Below the pieces are notes generated by a model. It saw nothing but the letters and a program-made list of their open reading frames with translations, did not search any database and was not told the DNA's origin. From Moraxella sp. K1664 (GTDB lineage Bacteria; Pseudomonadota; Gammaproteobacteria; Pseudomonadales; Moraxellaceae), in the NCBI RefSeq assembly GCF_039693965.1, contig NZ_CP155576.1:868001-932000 (forward strand): a stretch of 64,000 nucleotides of DNA, given 5' to 3'. Below, piece after piece: positions 9,989 through 18,404 of this stretch. Every line of letters starts with the position of its first letter. Position 1 is the first letter of the stretch. The translations under genes were made by a program, and so were the position numbers.

Positions 9989-10027
9989 GATTTAATCAGG
10001 TCTTGGAATACAAGAGCTGATTAAATC
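9989..10027. terminator. Hairpin after the acidic peptide gene
   Basis: An 11-bp inverted repeat GATTTAATCAG / CTGATTAAATC encloses a second arm pair CTTG / CAAG. There is no strong T run after it, so it may be a terminator or an RNA-stabilising structure. Confidence 0.5.
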
Positions 10028-10044
10028 ACTTTAAAATCAACAAT

Positions 10045-10053
10045 CATTACTTC
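10045..10053. repeat. Left target-site duplication of split ISAs1
   Basis: CATTACTTC, repeated exactly at 16872-16880, just outside the two ends of the ISAs1 element. The 9-bp length fits the family. Confidence 0.75.
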
Positions 10054-10066
10054 CAGAGCAATCGCA

Positions 10067-10651
10067 CTACCCCTTACCAAACAACAACTGTTCAAGATAA
10101 GACTTATTCTGTGAAACTCTCATTTTACTGCGTTTCACAGAGAGTTTAGCATCCCCATTGGCTCGAATTAAGTTTAATGCGGTACGAGTCAGTAATGCTT
10201 TATTTGCTTTTTCATGACGTTCAAGACTTTTTTGGTCATCTTCACCAAAGATAACATCTAACACCCAATGCTGACTGTTTTCAATAGACCAATGGTTACA
10301 AATGGCATCAGCAATCATATTAACATCTGTCAGGGAGCTTAGGTAATAACGGCGTTCAGTGGTCACCTTATCTTTAACATCACGAATGGATTCTACCATG
10401 ACCACTGCATGAAGGTTAGTCCAATCATCTTTACCTGATAACCAATCAGGTTGTGTTGATGTCGCATAACGTCTTGTCTTAATACGACCGTGGTCTTTTT
10501 CGACAGTCTGTATGCTGGTCATGTTGTTATTATTAAGCTTGCTGTTTAACCACAGTACGATGTCTTCATACAAAGTTTTGTGGTTTTGCTTTAAGGCAAA
10601 GATGTACTTGGCTTTTGCTTTAATGATTTGTTTGCTGATGTCTTTTTGACA
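10067..10651 (-). pseudogene. ISAs1 transposase, C-terminal part
   Basis: The reading frame begins at GCQKDISKQIIKAKAKYIFALKQN (upstream of the first Met at 10573) and runs to the normal C-terminus. It includes DHGRIKTRRY, the Y-loop RRYYLSSL and NHWSIENSQHWVLDV, all typical of the ISAs1/H-repeat transposases. The N-terminal part of the same gene is at 16400-16798. Without it this fragment cannot act as a transposase. Confidence 0.85.
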
Positions 10652-10655
10652 GTAA

Positions 10656-10722
10656 AATGTCCTTTTTGCTCACATTTTATGATTTATTGTGGGTTTGTCG
10701 ATGGTTGTGGTGCGATTGCTCT
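10656..10722 (-). repeat. Second copy of the ISAs1 5' end
   Basis: 67 bases from AATGTCC to GCTCT match 16803-16870 apart from one inserted A. They include the inverted repeat (13 of 14 bases). This copy joins the truncated transposase directly to the ISAs1 outer end, so 10054-10722 alone looks like an internally deleted ISAs1. The IS1 remnant begins immediately after it. Confidence 0.75.
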
Positions 10723-11356
10723 AAATGGCAGACAACGCTATAAGTGCAAAGGTTGTAGTCATTACTTCTCTGTCAAAAAGCCTATTCGCCATAAAAGTAA
10801 TGAGACCAAACAAATGGCAATCAAGATGTACTTAGAAGGCTTAGGGTTTCGTACCATTGGTAGATTGCTGAATATTTCTCATCAAACAGTCTATAAATGG
10901 GTCAAACAGCTTGGAGAAGAACATCAAATCAGATTTGATGATAAGCAAGAAATTGACCTTGTAGAACTTGATGAAATTCACAGTTATACCAAACACAAAA
11001 AAACTACTGTTGGGCTTGGATTGCCATCAGCCGACACACAAAACGCATCTTAGGCTTTGTTTGCGGTAAGCAAGACACCAACACTTTTATGAAACTGTAC
11101 AACCCAACTAAACCCATACAACATCAAACTGTTTTGTTCTGACGGAAATCCTATCAAGAAATTATCCCAAGTCATCAACATTTACAAAGCAAAAAAGAGA
11201 CTTTTACCATAGAAGGTTATAACAGCTTGATTCGACATTACCTAGCAAGGTTCAAAAGAAGAACTAAATGCTATTCTAAATGTCAACATATGATAGAATG
11301 TTCTCTTAACCTACTCTTTGCTAAGTGGAATGGGTGTTTGAAGTTTGCGTTTTGAG
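10723..11356 (+). pseudogene. IS1-family transposase remnant (insA/insB)
   Basis: The insA part reads NGRQRYKCKGCSHYFS, then TIGRLLNISHQTVYKWVKQ and VELDEIHSYTKHKK. The A-rich slippery run before TACTGTTGG (about 11008-11015) matches the IS1 -1 frameshift site. The insB part continues as YCWAWIAISRHTKRILGFVCGKQD, then decays with stops, and ends with ETFTIEGYNSLIRHYLARFKR and MIECSLNLLFAKWN. The start of insA is missing because the ISAs1 end abuts it. An open frame from 10628 that appears to cover insA is a chimera of ISAs1 and IS1. Confidence 0.8.
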
Positions 11357-11390
11357 TTTACAATGCCAAAAATAAATAGCCACACAAGTT

Positions 11391-11419
11391 AAAATCCCCT
11401 TGCCAAACAAGGGGATTTT
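11391..11419. terminator. Terminator of the autotransporter gene
   Basis: A perfect 12-bp stem AAAATCCCCTTG / CAAGGGGATTTT with loop CCAAA, about 30 bases beyond the autotransporter stop codon. Confidence 0.75.
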
Positions 11420-11451
11420 GATTAACTATCACAATATCACAAAAAACCAAA

Positions 11452-14400
11452 TTACCAAGTATAGGACAATTTGACCCCTGCTTTGGTATGGTCAGCATCT
11501 TTGCCGTCAGTACGCATAAGCGACAACTGTGCCATAACTTGCCCTGTGCGTGCTGTCAGCCCAAACTCATTTGTCCACACAACAGGCGTATCTTGATCAA
11601 AAGCGTATCCATTGACAGACATAGGTTTGTTGCCACCGCCTTGGCGTAAACTGCTGTTTAAGCTCGACTCAATGGTAACCGCCCCTACTTGCATGGCTTT
11701 ACCAAGGCGTACGCCAACAAAACGGTCGTAGCGATTAGTCGTGGGATGATAGATTTTGGCATTGTCAAGCGTATAGCTAAGACTTGGCGTATGATACACT
11801 CTTGCCCCAATATAAGGCTTAACAAAAACATCACTTAACACCAAATCCGCCCCCACAGTCGCCCCAAGTTGGGTGCTGGTGCGTTTTAGTGTTTGGCTTT
11901 GCCCATTAAAATCAAGTTCGCTATTGCTATGAGCAATCGCCGTATCCACCGCCACAAAGCCTTGTGGTAAATGATATTTGGCATAGGCGGACAAGGCGTT
12001 TAGATCAGCTTTGTTTGTGCCACGCTCAAAATCAGCTTGTGCATTGGCGTGCGACAACGCCACACCAAAAATCGCATTTGGACTAATCGGTGTATCTATA
12101 CCCACTTGCACAAGCGTGCTTTTGGCATCATAACCACGATGTAAATCACTGTGGTGCTTACCAAGCTCATGCTCACTGGTCGCCCATACACGGCGGATGG
12201 ATGTATCAGTCAAATGACGAGTCAAGGCATCAGCATTTTGCGATAATAGCGTTTGGTGTAAAGTATTTTCAATCAAGCCAGCATTGCTATGACGGCTGAT
12301 AATATCCGCTTGTCTATATTTTTGGCGTTCGGCTTCAATTCTTGCTTGTTCTGCTTTTTCAGCTTCGGCTTTTTGCTTAGCAATTTCAGCTTGTTTTTGT
12401 TTTTCGGCTTCTGCTTTTTGGCGTTCGGCTTCAATTCTTGCTTGTTCTGCTTTTTCAGCTTCGGCTTTAATTTTTTCTTCCATTTTGGGATTGTATAAAC
12501 GATAATCGCCGTCATCATCAATCAATCTATACTGATATGCTCCTTTGTCCACCACTTGTCCGTCATTGGCTAAGCGAACTTGCAAATTATCTGCTTTTTT
12601 TACTGTCAAAAGCGACAAGCGGTCGGCGTGTGTTGGTTCTGCACCTGTATCTTTAACATTTAACAAAAAATCGCCTGTGGCATTATCAGCACTAACATGG
12701 TCTGCTTTTTTGCCTGCAATATCAGTCAAATAATAAAAAGTTCCACGCCCTAATAAATTACTGACAGTCAATTCATGATAATTGTCATTTTTGCCTGCAT
12801 CATAGCCGTCATTTAGCACGATGTTGGCATTATCCAGATTCAAACTGGGTATTTGGCTGTCTTCTATCAAAGTCCAAAAACTACCCGTATCCATGGTCAT
12901 ATGGCTTTGGTCACTAGCCTTAACACTGCCCGTCAAATGAGCTTTACTGCCAAGCTGTAAATGGGCGTTGTCGGTCATGGCGACATTGCCTGTAATTGAA
13001 GTGGTAGGCAATGTATCAAATATTGAATTATCAAGATTTTTGATAGCACAAGTGGTCAATCCTGTGCGGTCAGAACGCACGCACTCGCTGTCATTTTGGC
13101 TAAATCCTAATTTTGCGGTCGCTTGGTTAGACAGTTCAAAATCACCTGTTACGCCAGACACATTGCGACTGACGATAAGTTTACTGTTGTCTTGTGCCTT
13201 AAAGGTTTTTGCGTTAAATTGGCGGTTTTGCCAATCGTTGTCTTTGATGACTTCTTGGCGATTTTGATGGTCATAAGCGTGCGGTGTGGGGCGACCTGAC
13301 AAAACAAGCGTGCCGTTTTTGTGTGCTGATAGCGTACCATCTAAATCGCTACCACCTGACAACAACAAATACGCATTATCAATATGCGGATTAAATGCCA
13401 CATCTAACTTGCTATTTTTGCCGTGCGTTTGGTCATTTTCACCCAAAAAGCCATTAAAAGCGGTATGTTGGTTTTGAGCGTTTTTCTTGGCAAGCACTCG
13501 TGCTATCGCTTTTTGTTTGCCTTCTTCGCCTGAACCAATAAATTCCCAGTGATCATTTGAATTTTGATCTACTGGATAAAATGCCCCTGCTCGACCCTTT
13601 AACAAAAAATAATCTTTGCGATTATCACGCCAGTTATTGACATACTCATAAATGTCGCCACCTGCTTGACTCCATTTACCCCATTTAATCTCATCTGGGG
13701 TCATCGCCCGATTGCCTGCAATAGATACGGTCGCTTTGTTGTCATGATGATTGACAATTTGAGCACCTTCATCCATATTGGCAATACGGTTAAAGGCAAT
13801 ATCTTGCCCATTGACATCTAATCTACCGCCCCTAAAACCAAAATACAACTTATCCCAGTCCATTTGAGCATTATCGCCCACGACAACTGTGCCACGCCCT
13901 GAAACAATACCAACACTATTAAAGGCTTGTTTTTGGTTTTTGTTGTCGGCTTTTTGGTTTAACACAACCGTACCATCGCCAACACTAATATCGCCTTGGT
14001 TTATGCCTGTACCACCAACAACAAGCGTGCCTTTACCCAATTTGGATAAACGGTCATTTTTGGGATTTTTAATCTGCCAATCTACGCTTTTATCTTTGGC
14101 AACAACCACACCTGCTCCCACCCAAGTATGGTCAGGATTATCAGCGGTAACGGTCGCATTTTGAGCAAAACGCAACGCTCCTGCACCTTGATTTAAATTA
14201 TCCGTCAAACGCAAAGTATTGTTATTACCGTTAATAACTAAGGTCTTACCATGATTTAATTGAGCGTCAATTTGTTTTATGCGTGCTGGCGATTCACTGT
14301 TGAATACATCAAGCTCTTGATTTACTGTTTTGCCATTTTCTTGATAGCTAAGCTGTGCTTTACCTGCTTGTTTTGGACTAATAACAATGGCTTGGTTGTT

Positions 14401-15426
14401 TACATCAAGTGTTACACCAATATCATCATTCATCATTTGTTTGTTATAGTCAGAACGAGCTATTGACCAAGTGTTAGAATAGATGCCTTTGCCACGATCG
14501 GCTAAAAAATTTAAAGTCCCAGCTATTTTCCAAACTTTTTGCTCTTTATCATAAACCAAAATACCTGAACCGCTATCCCCCGGTAGTCCAAGCGTTACCA
14601 AAGCACCATGACGATTACCAAACAGATGTCCGCCTGCATCAAGCCAATCTTTGCGGTCGCCTGTGATTTCAACTGGCACACCCCCTGTCAAATACGCATA
14701 TGCACTTGAAATAGACTGTACATCACTGCCTTTAACACTCTCAGCACGCTGTGTACCTGACCCTGCCCTAGCAAAAGTATAGCGGTCAGGATTTTTGACC
14801 AACTCGCTAGTACTCACACCTTCTAGCGTAGGTATTGGTGCAACTTCGGTAACCATTTTATTCAGGCGTGGTAAATGATAATCCCAATTACCTGGATACT
14901 GTTTTTGAAATTCAGCAAGTTTTTGTTTGTCATTTTTGATATCATCGCTAGGCTTTGGATAGTTATTATTATCCACCAACTTATAATCATAATAGGGGTT
15001 ATCGGTGTGATTATCAGTACCACTTGCCCCAAAACGCATTGAAGCATAACCGCCATTATGTGCCACGCTTAACAAATACTGCTCATCAACCAAAGTCGCC
15101 ACGCCATTAGCACCCACAACCGCCAAATCAGGCATTGGGATATCTTCAAGCATCTTGCCAACTTTTTCGCCTTGCTTATTATAAATATCTACATTAGTCT
15201 CACCGATAACAAATTGTCCTTTGTTTTCGGCAAAATCACGAAAGTACTGGTAATCCACATCGTTACGCACGCTTGACGCATAGGCAGTAGAAGCATACAT
15301 AAGCCACGCTGTGAGCCACGCCAAAGTTTTCATGGGCGACAGCACGCTTTTAATAGGCGACAATATCGCAGGCAACGGATAAAAAGTTTTGGTAGATAAG
15401 CAATCTATGGATGGACGATTTGACAT
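11452..15426 (-). CDS. IgA-protease-type (peptidase S6) autotransporter
   Basis: A 1324-residue type Va secreted serine protease. A long signal region (MKTLAWLTAWLMYASTAYA, residues 32-50) leads into the S6 passenger, which opens VRNDVDYQYFRDFAENKGQF as in Neisseria and Haemophilus IgA1 proteases. Likely triad: His123 (SVAHNGG), Asp182 (NWDYHLPRLNK) and Ser285 (GDSGSG). A long beta-helical stalk follows, then a Lys/Glu/Ala coiled-coil linker with repeated AEKAEQARIEAERQK units, and a C-terminal beta-barrel of about 270 residues ending VKLSYTW. The start could be Met1 (15426) or Met32 (15333); neither has a clear ribosome site. The gene is flanked by IS remnants inside ISAs1, so it was probably acquired. 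The substrate is unknown and IgA is only one possibility. Confidence 0.9.
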   Translation of the reverse strand: MSNRPSIDCLSTKTFYPLPAILSPIKSVLSPMKTLAWLTAWLMYASTAYASSVRNDVDYQYFRDFAENKGQFVIGETNVDIYNKQGEKVGKMLEDIPMPDLAVVGANGVATLVDEQYLLSVAHNGGYASMRFGASGTDNHTDNPYYDYKLVDNNNYPKPSDDIKNDKQKLAEFQKQYPGNWDYHLPRLNKMVTEVAPIPTLEGVSTSELVKNPDRYTFARAGSGTQRAESVKGSDVQSISSAYAYLTGGVPVEITGDRKDWLDAGGHLFGNRHGALVTLGLPGDSGSGILVYDKEQKVWKIAGTLNFLADRGKGIYSNTWSIARSDYNKQMMNDDIGVTLDVNNQAIVISPKQAGKAQLSYQENGKTVNQELDVFNSESPARIKQIDAQLNHGKTLVINGNNNTLRLTDNLNQGAGALRFAQNATVTADNPDHTWVGAGVVVAKDKSVDWQIKNPKNDRLSKLGKGTLVVGGTGINQGDISVGDGTVVLNQKADNKNQKQAFNSVGIVSGRGTVVVGDNAQMDWDKLYFGFRGGRLDVNGQDIAFNRIANMDEGAQIVNHHDNKATVSIAGNRAMTPDEIKWGKWSQAGGDIYEYVNNWRDNRKDYFLLKGRAGAFYPVDQNSNDHWEFIGSGEEGKQKAIARVLAKKNAQNQHTAFNGFLGENDQTHGKNSKLDVAFNPHIDNAYLLLSGGSDLDGTLSAHKNGTLVLSGRPTPHAYDHQNRQEVIKDNDWQNRQFNAKTFKAQDNSKLIVSRNVSGVTGDFELSNQATAKLGFSQNDSECVRSDRTGLTTCAIKNLDNSIFDTLPTTSITGNVAMTDNAHLQLGSKAHLTGSVKASDQSHMTMDTGSFWTLIEDSQIPSLNLDNANIVLNDGYDAGKNDNYHELTVSNLLGRGTFYYLTDIAGKKADHVSADNATGDFLLNVKDTGAEPTHADRLSLLTVKKADNLQVRLANDGQVVDKGAYQYRLIDDDGDYRLYNPKMEEKIKAEAEKAEQARIEAERQKAEAEKQKQAEIAKQKAEAEKAEQARIEAERQKYRQADIISRHSNAGLIENTLHQTLLSQNADALTRHLTDTSIRRVWATSEHELGKHHSDLHRGYDAKSTLVQVGIDTPISPNAIFGVALSHANAQADFERGTNKADLNALSAYAKYHLPQGFVAVDTAIAHSNSELDFNGQSQTLKRTSTQLGATVGADLVLSDVFVKPYIGARVYHTPSLSYTLDNAKIYHPTTNRYDRFVGVRLGKAMQVGAVTIESSLNSSLRQGGGNKPMSVNGYAFDQDTPVVWTNEFGLTARTGQVMAQLSLMRTDGKDADHTKAGVKLSYTW

Positions 15427-15557
15427 AATTAGTTTTACAATTGATTAAAAGTCCGCTAGTATAATACAAAAAAACCAATAAATCACTATACTTGTGATTA
15501 TTTTTTAGTATCATTTCTTTGGTATAAATGATATAAATTTTTAAAAATTCTTTATTA

Positions 15558-16399
15558 GACTTCCTGCAAAACCCTTCCTATGCTAAAATACCCCAATGAA
15601 CTATGAAGCATCCACACACCTATCCGACACCAAATTCAAACGCTTAGTTGGCATTGAACGCAGGGTTTTAATGAAATGCTTGCTTGTTTAGAGCAAGCAC
15701 AAGCGACTGTACATCAAAGAGGCGGTAGAAAACTTAAAATCAGCATGCCCAATTTGTTAATGACAACCTTGCAGTATTTTAAAGAATATCGCACCTATGA
15801 GCAGATAGCCGCTGACTTTGGCATCCATGAAAGCACACTTATCCGTAAAAGCCATTGGATTGAAGACATACTAAGCAAGCAAGGCTTTGTCATTGCCACA
15901 CAAACACCCACCAAAGATGACATTGTCATTGTAGATGTGAGCGAAGTGCGTGTTAATCGTCCCAAAAAAAGCAAGAATTAAGTTATTCTGGCAAGAAAAA
16001 GTGTCATACCGCAAAGGTGCAATGTATCATCAATCACCACAAGGTCATCTTACAAGTAGATACCAGCATCATTCAAATGCATGACTTTAAGCTCTTTAAG
16101 CGAACAAACCCAAATTTAACAAATGCTAAGTTTATCCTAGCAGACAGTGGCTATCAAGGCATACAGCATTTATACAAGCAAGCCTTTACGCCACTAAAAC
16201 AAACTAAGAAATATCCACTTGTGCAAGAAGCCAAAGATTATAACGCATTATTGTCTAAAACACGGGTGAGAGTAGAACACATCTTTGCCAAGTTTAAGGC
16301 CTTTAAGATGTTTTCTACCACTTACCGAAAGTCATTAACAAGGTTTGAACTTAGAGTGAAATTGGTGTTTGGGTGGATTGGGTGGTTTTGCAGGATGTC
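15558..16399 (+). mobile_element. IS5-family element, decayed
   Basis: Ends are GACTTCCTGCAAAACC (15558-15573) and GGTTTTGCAGGATGTC (16384-16399), an imperfect 16-bp inverted repeat. No target duplication is visible: the left flank belongs to the autotransporter segment and the right flank to ISAs1. This fits a deletion or recombination at the element rather than a simple insertion. Confidence 0.75.
15596..16399 (+). pseudogene. IS5-family transposase, frameshifted
   Basis: The protein begins MNYEASTHLSDTKFKRLVGIER at 15596, loses one base near 15660, then continues as GFNEMLACLEQAQATVHQRGGRKLKIS. A second shift at the run of seven A (about 15963-15969) is the usual programmed -1 site and leads into SYSGKKKCHTAKVQ and MHDFKLFK, then LADSGYQGIQ and VRVEHIFAKFK. 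The frame runs through the right end into ISAs1 without its normal C-terminus. The early frameshift makes it inactive. Confidence 0.8.
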
Positions 16400-16798
16400 A
16401 ATGAGTTTTAACAGTTGGGGTAATGTGCTAATTTCGTTGTTTTTATCAGCAATGTCAACTTGAGCAAGAATGAGCTTGGTTTGACTGGCAAAGGCGGTAA
16501 CAAGCTGTAATGCGTTGTCATTTTTGTAGCCACCTTGGATGAATTTACCATCAATGGCGATGTGTGGATGATTGGCTTGGGTTTGATTCATCCACTCACT
16601 AAAGTATCGACTAAGTTCATCTTTGTTAAGGCGTTTAAAGACATTGCCAAAGTCTTCTATGTCTACCCAGTCATGATAACCACAGATAACTGCGGTTAAG
16701 GCAATGGTTAGAATGTTTTTAAGTGGGTGTAGCAGGTTTTTGTTTTGACGCCTTGGGTCATGAACCTGTGATAAATAGTCAATGGGGTTTGTGAGCAT
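16400..16798 (-). pseudogene. ISAs1 transposase, N-terminal part
   Basis: Starts MLTNPIDYLSQVHDPRRQ, preceded by AAGGA as ribosome site, and runs through HPHIAIDGKFIQGG to NNEISTLPQLLKLIDI, where the IS5-family end cuts it. Compared with typical ISAs1 transposases, the segment between DIEDFGN and VFKRLNKDELSRYF is shorter by roughly 25 residues without loss of frame, so this gene also had an internal deletion. The C-terminal part is at 10067-10651. Confidence 0.8.
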
Positions 16799-16802
16799 AA
16801 AG

Positions 16803-16870
16803 AATGTCCTTTTTGCTCACATTTTAATGATTTATTGTGGGTTTGTCGATGGTTGTGGTGCGATTGCTCT
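16803..16870 (-). repeat. ISAs1 5' end, outer copy
   Basis: 68 bases between the transposase start and the terminal repeat, duplicated at 10656-10722. Confidence 0.75.
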
Positions 16871-16871
16871 G

Positions 16872-16880
16872 CATTACTTC
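16872..16880. repeat. Right target-site duplication of split ISAs1
   Basis: CATTACTTC, identical to 10045-10053. Confidence 0.75.
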
Positions 16881-16948
16881 CAAATACGCTACCCAAATGA
16901 TAAAAACCTTGCTATACTAACCTTATGGCAATTATCATAACGTAAATC

Positions 16949-17353
16949 ATGAGCGACAACACCAATAATCAAAACTGGCAAGAATTTCAAGAACTTAGCA
17001 ATCAACGCATCTTATCAGAACAGCCTGATAATACAGTCACCACTAGCACAATCAAAACACACCAACTCACACCTTCGGAACAAAATACCGCAGTTTTTGA
17101 TACGCAAGGCATGGCACTCATCTTTGGCATTGGGGCTTTTATCATTTCGCTTATCTGTCTTTATACTGTTCTTAAAAACTCCAAAAACAACCAACAAGAC
17201 AAACCTAATAAACTAAGAATAAAACGCAAAAGCTCAGCTCCGTTTGGCATTCGCCCAGAATTTTTGGAAGAAGCCAAAAGTGAAAGACAACACCGAATTA
17301 CACAGCGTAAAAAATACGGAATATTTGACAAAGACGGCAAACGCTTAAAATAA
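16949..17353 (+). CDS. Hypothetical single-pass membrane protein
   Basis: 134 residues: a polar Asn/Gln/Thr-rich N-terminal half, one membrane helix (MALIFGIGAFIISLICLYTVL, about residues 55-75) and a basic C-terminal tail (KLRIKRKSSAPFGIRPEFLEEAK). The tail is probably cytoplasmic by the positive-inside rule. A -10-like TATACT lies at 16913-16918. It starts 70 bases outside the ISAs1 right end, so it may once have followed the acidic peptide gene at 9817. I do not recognise a family. Confidence 0.65.
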   Translation: MSDNTNNQNWQEFQELSNQRILSEQPDNTVTTSTIKTHQLTPSEQNTAVFDTQGMALIFGIGAFIISLICLYTVLKNSKNNQQDKPNKLRIKRKSSAPFGIRPEFLEEAKSERQHRITQRKKYGIFDKDGKRLK

Positions 17354-17485
17354 ATGCCTATTGTCACTTTTGATTGATTTTTCATTGATTATTTCCGTCA
17401 TAACCCACACAAACAGCAACAAGCAAAAAACAGTAAAACCCCCATAAATTTGTTATAATATTCTTTTAACTTGAAGAATAACAAC

Positions 17486-17980
17486 ATGAAACTGACCAAT
17501 TATAGCGATTATGCTCTACGTTCTTTGATTTATCTGGCGGTAACACCCAAAGATGGCGAGCTTGCCAACATTGACGACATCGCCCAAGCCTATGACATCT
17601 CAAAAAGTCATCTCACCAAAATCATTCATCAACTGGGTAAATTGGGCTACATCGAGAGCGTGCGTGGCAAAGGCGGGGGCATTCGCCTAGCCAAAGACCC
17701 AAGCGAGATTAACATCGGGCGACTCATTCGCCACACCGAGAGCGATTTTGGCATATTAGAATGCTTAGATGATAACTCTAAAAACACAGACGGTAAAATC
17801 AGCTTGGTCAATATCGGCGATGACACCAACAGCTGTGTCATCTCGCCTGCCTGCCGTTTAAAGGGGGTGTTTTATAAAGCCATGCTTGCCTTTGTGGCGG
17901 TGCTAGATGGCTATACCCTTGCTGACGTGTTGGTCAATGACAAAGAGCTATTGACACTTTTGGATAAAAACGCCGAATAA
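17486..17980 (+). CDS. nsrR: Rrf2-family regulator, NsrR-like
   Basis: Nitric-oxide-sensing Fe-S repressor of the Rrf2 family. The N-terminus MKLTNYSDYALRSLIYLAV and the winged-helix text SKSHLTKIIHQLGKLGY and VRGKGGGIRLAK match NsrR. The three expected cluster cysteines are present (Cys93, Cys117, Cys123 in SCVISPACRLKG), but Cys93 and Cys117 are separated by about 20 more residues than in E. coli NsrR. The start is the ATG at 17486, with GAAGAA upstream; the frame extends five codons further. No NO-detoxifying gene is adjacent in this window. Confidence 0.8.
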   Translation: MKLTNYSDYALRSLIYLAVTPKDGELANIDDIAQAYDISKSHLTKIIHQLGKLGYIESVRGKGGGIRLAKDPSEINIGRLIRHTESDFGILECLDDNSKNTDGKISLVNIGDDTNSCVISPACRLKGVFYKAMLAFVAVLDGYTLADVLVNDKELLTLLDKNAE

Positions 17981-17983
17981 GCA

Positions 17984-18005
17984 TTTGTAAGCAAATGCTG
18001 ACAAA
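17984..18005. promoter_or_regulatory. Palindrome upstream of short unit 1
   Basis: Imperfect 22-bp palindrome, TTTGTAAGCAA followed by ATGCTGACAAA, directly after nsrR. The paralogous unit at 21791 has a perfect version. It may be an operator of the downstream short unit. Confidence 0.5.
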
Positions 18006-18047
18006 ACTTTGCGATTTTTGCGTATTTTCTTATGGGTGCTATTTTGG

Positions 18048-18187
18048 CATAATACACACATCAGCAAGGAGATGGCAAATGGATAAGCCAACATGGATGA
18101 ACGCTGATATTATGGACAACCCAATGGAACACCGCAGGTAGCAAAACCCCATGACAAAAGCCACAAATGACCCCCATTTGTGGCTTT
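18048..18187 (+). ncRNA. Short transcription unit 1 (candidate sRNA or leader)
   Basis: A -10 CATAAT (18048-18053), a conserved leader ACACACATCAGCAAGGAG and a strong terminator make a transcript of roughly 125 bases. The segment is homologous to 21855-21984. The two share the region upstream of the -10, the leader and part of the body, but have different terminators. Two similar free-standing units point to a small RNA or a regulatory peptide gene rather than chance. Confidence 0.5.
18079..18141 (+). CDS. Possible 20-codon peptide in short unit 1
   Basis: ATG at 18079 lies seven bases after a perfect AAGGAG (18066-18071). It encodes MDKPTWMNAD followed by IMDNPMEHRR and a TAG stop. The twin unit encodes an 11-residue peptide at the same place (MVIPPRMTADT). 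The good ribosome site argues for translation, and the lack of length conservation argues against a functional protein. Confidence 0.4.
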   Translation: MDKPTWMNADIMDNPMEHRR

Positions 18188-18192
18188 GTTTT
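18157..18192 (+). terminator. Terminator of short unit 1
   Basis: A perfect 13-bp stem AAAGCCACAAATG / CATTTGTGGCTTT with loop ACCCC, then GTTTTT. Confidence 0.85.
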
Positions 18193-18246
18193 TACTGTTA
18201 CACCTAAAAAACTTTAAAATTACTACAAATACCATGATGTGTGGAC

Positions 18247-18312
18247 GTAGGGGCGTGCTGAGCACGCCTTGCACAATAATATCATCAAAAGGTGTGCTCA
18301 GCACACCCCTAC
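18247..18312. repeat. Long inverted repeat downstream of tex
   Basis: 22-bp arms beginning GTAGGGGCGTGCTGAGCACG and, on the other strand, GTAGGGGTGTGCTGAGCACA (20 of 22 bases equal), 22 bases apart. Each arm is itself nearly palindromic. It may end tex transcription or be a REP-like element. It lies in the 424-base gap between nsrR and tex. Confidence 0.6.
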
Positions 18313-18404
18313 AAACCCGTGGTAAATATCGAGTTTGTTAGGTGTAGATTTATACACGACAAAACAAAGGCAGGCAACCCCACCTTCATTCTCAATAACC
18401 CAAA

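Larger units (their letters stand above)
10054..16871 (-). mobile_element. ISAs1-family element split by 5.7 kb of foreign DNA
   Basis: Terminal inverted repeats CAGAGCAATCGCAC (10054-10067) and GTGCGATTGCTCTG (16858-16871) are perfect over 14 bp and flanked by the 9-bp direct repeat CATTACTTC. The transposase gene, on the minus strand, starts at 16798, breaks off near 16400, and resumes near 10651 in the correct order and orientation, with only about ten codons missing at the break. Between the halves lie an IS1 remnant, the S6 autotransporter and an IS5-family element. The whole therefore behaves as one ISAs1 insertion carrying cargo. Confidence 0.75.

Noticed and set aside
10628-11053. Open frame that looks like an intact 141-residue IS1 InsA protein
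   Set aside because: Its first 30 codons come from the ISAs1 outer end; only the part after 10723 is IS1, so it is a chimeric frame and not a gene.
12273-12521. Lys-rich open frame on the minus strand inside the autotransporter
   Set aside because: It is a frame shadow of the repetitive coiled-coil linker of the autotransporter gene.
15558-16399. Two separate genes in the IS5-family region
   Set aside because: They are one transposase broken by a one-base loss near 15660 and the programmed -1 shift at the A7 run.
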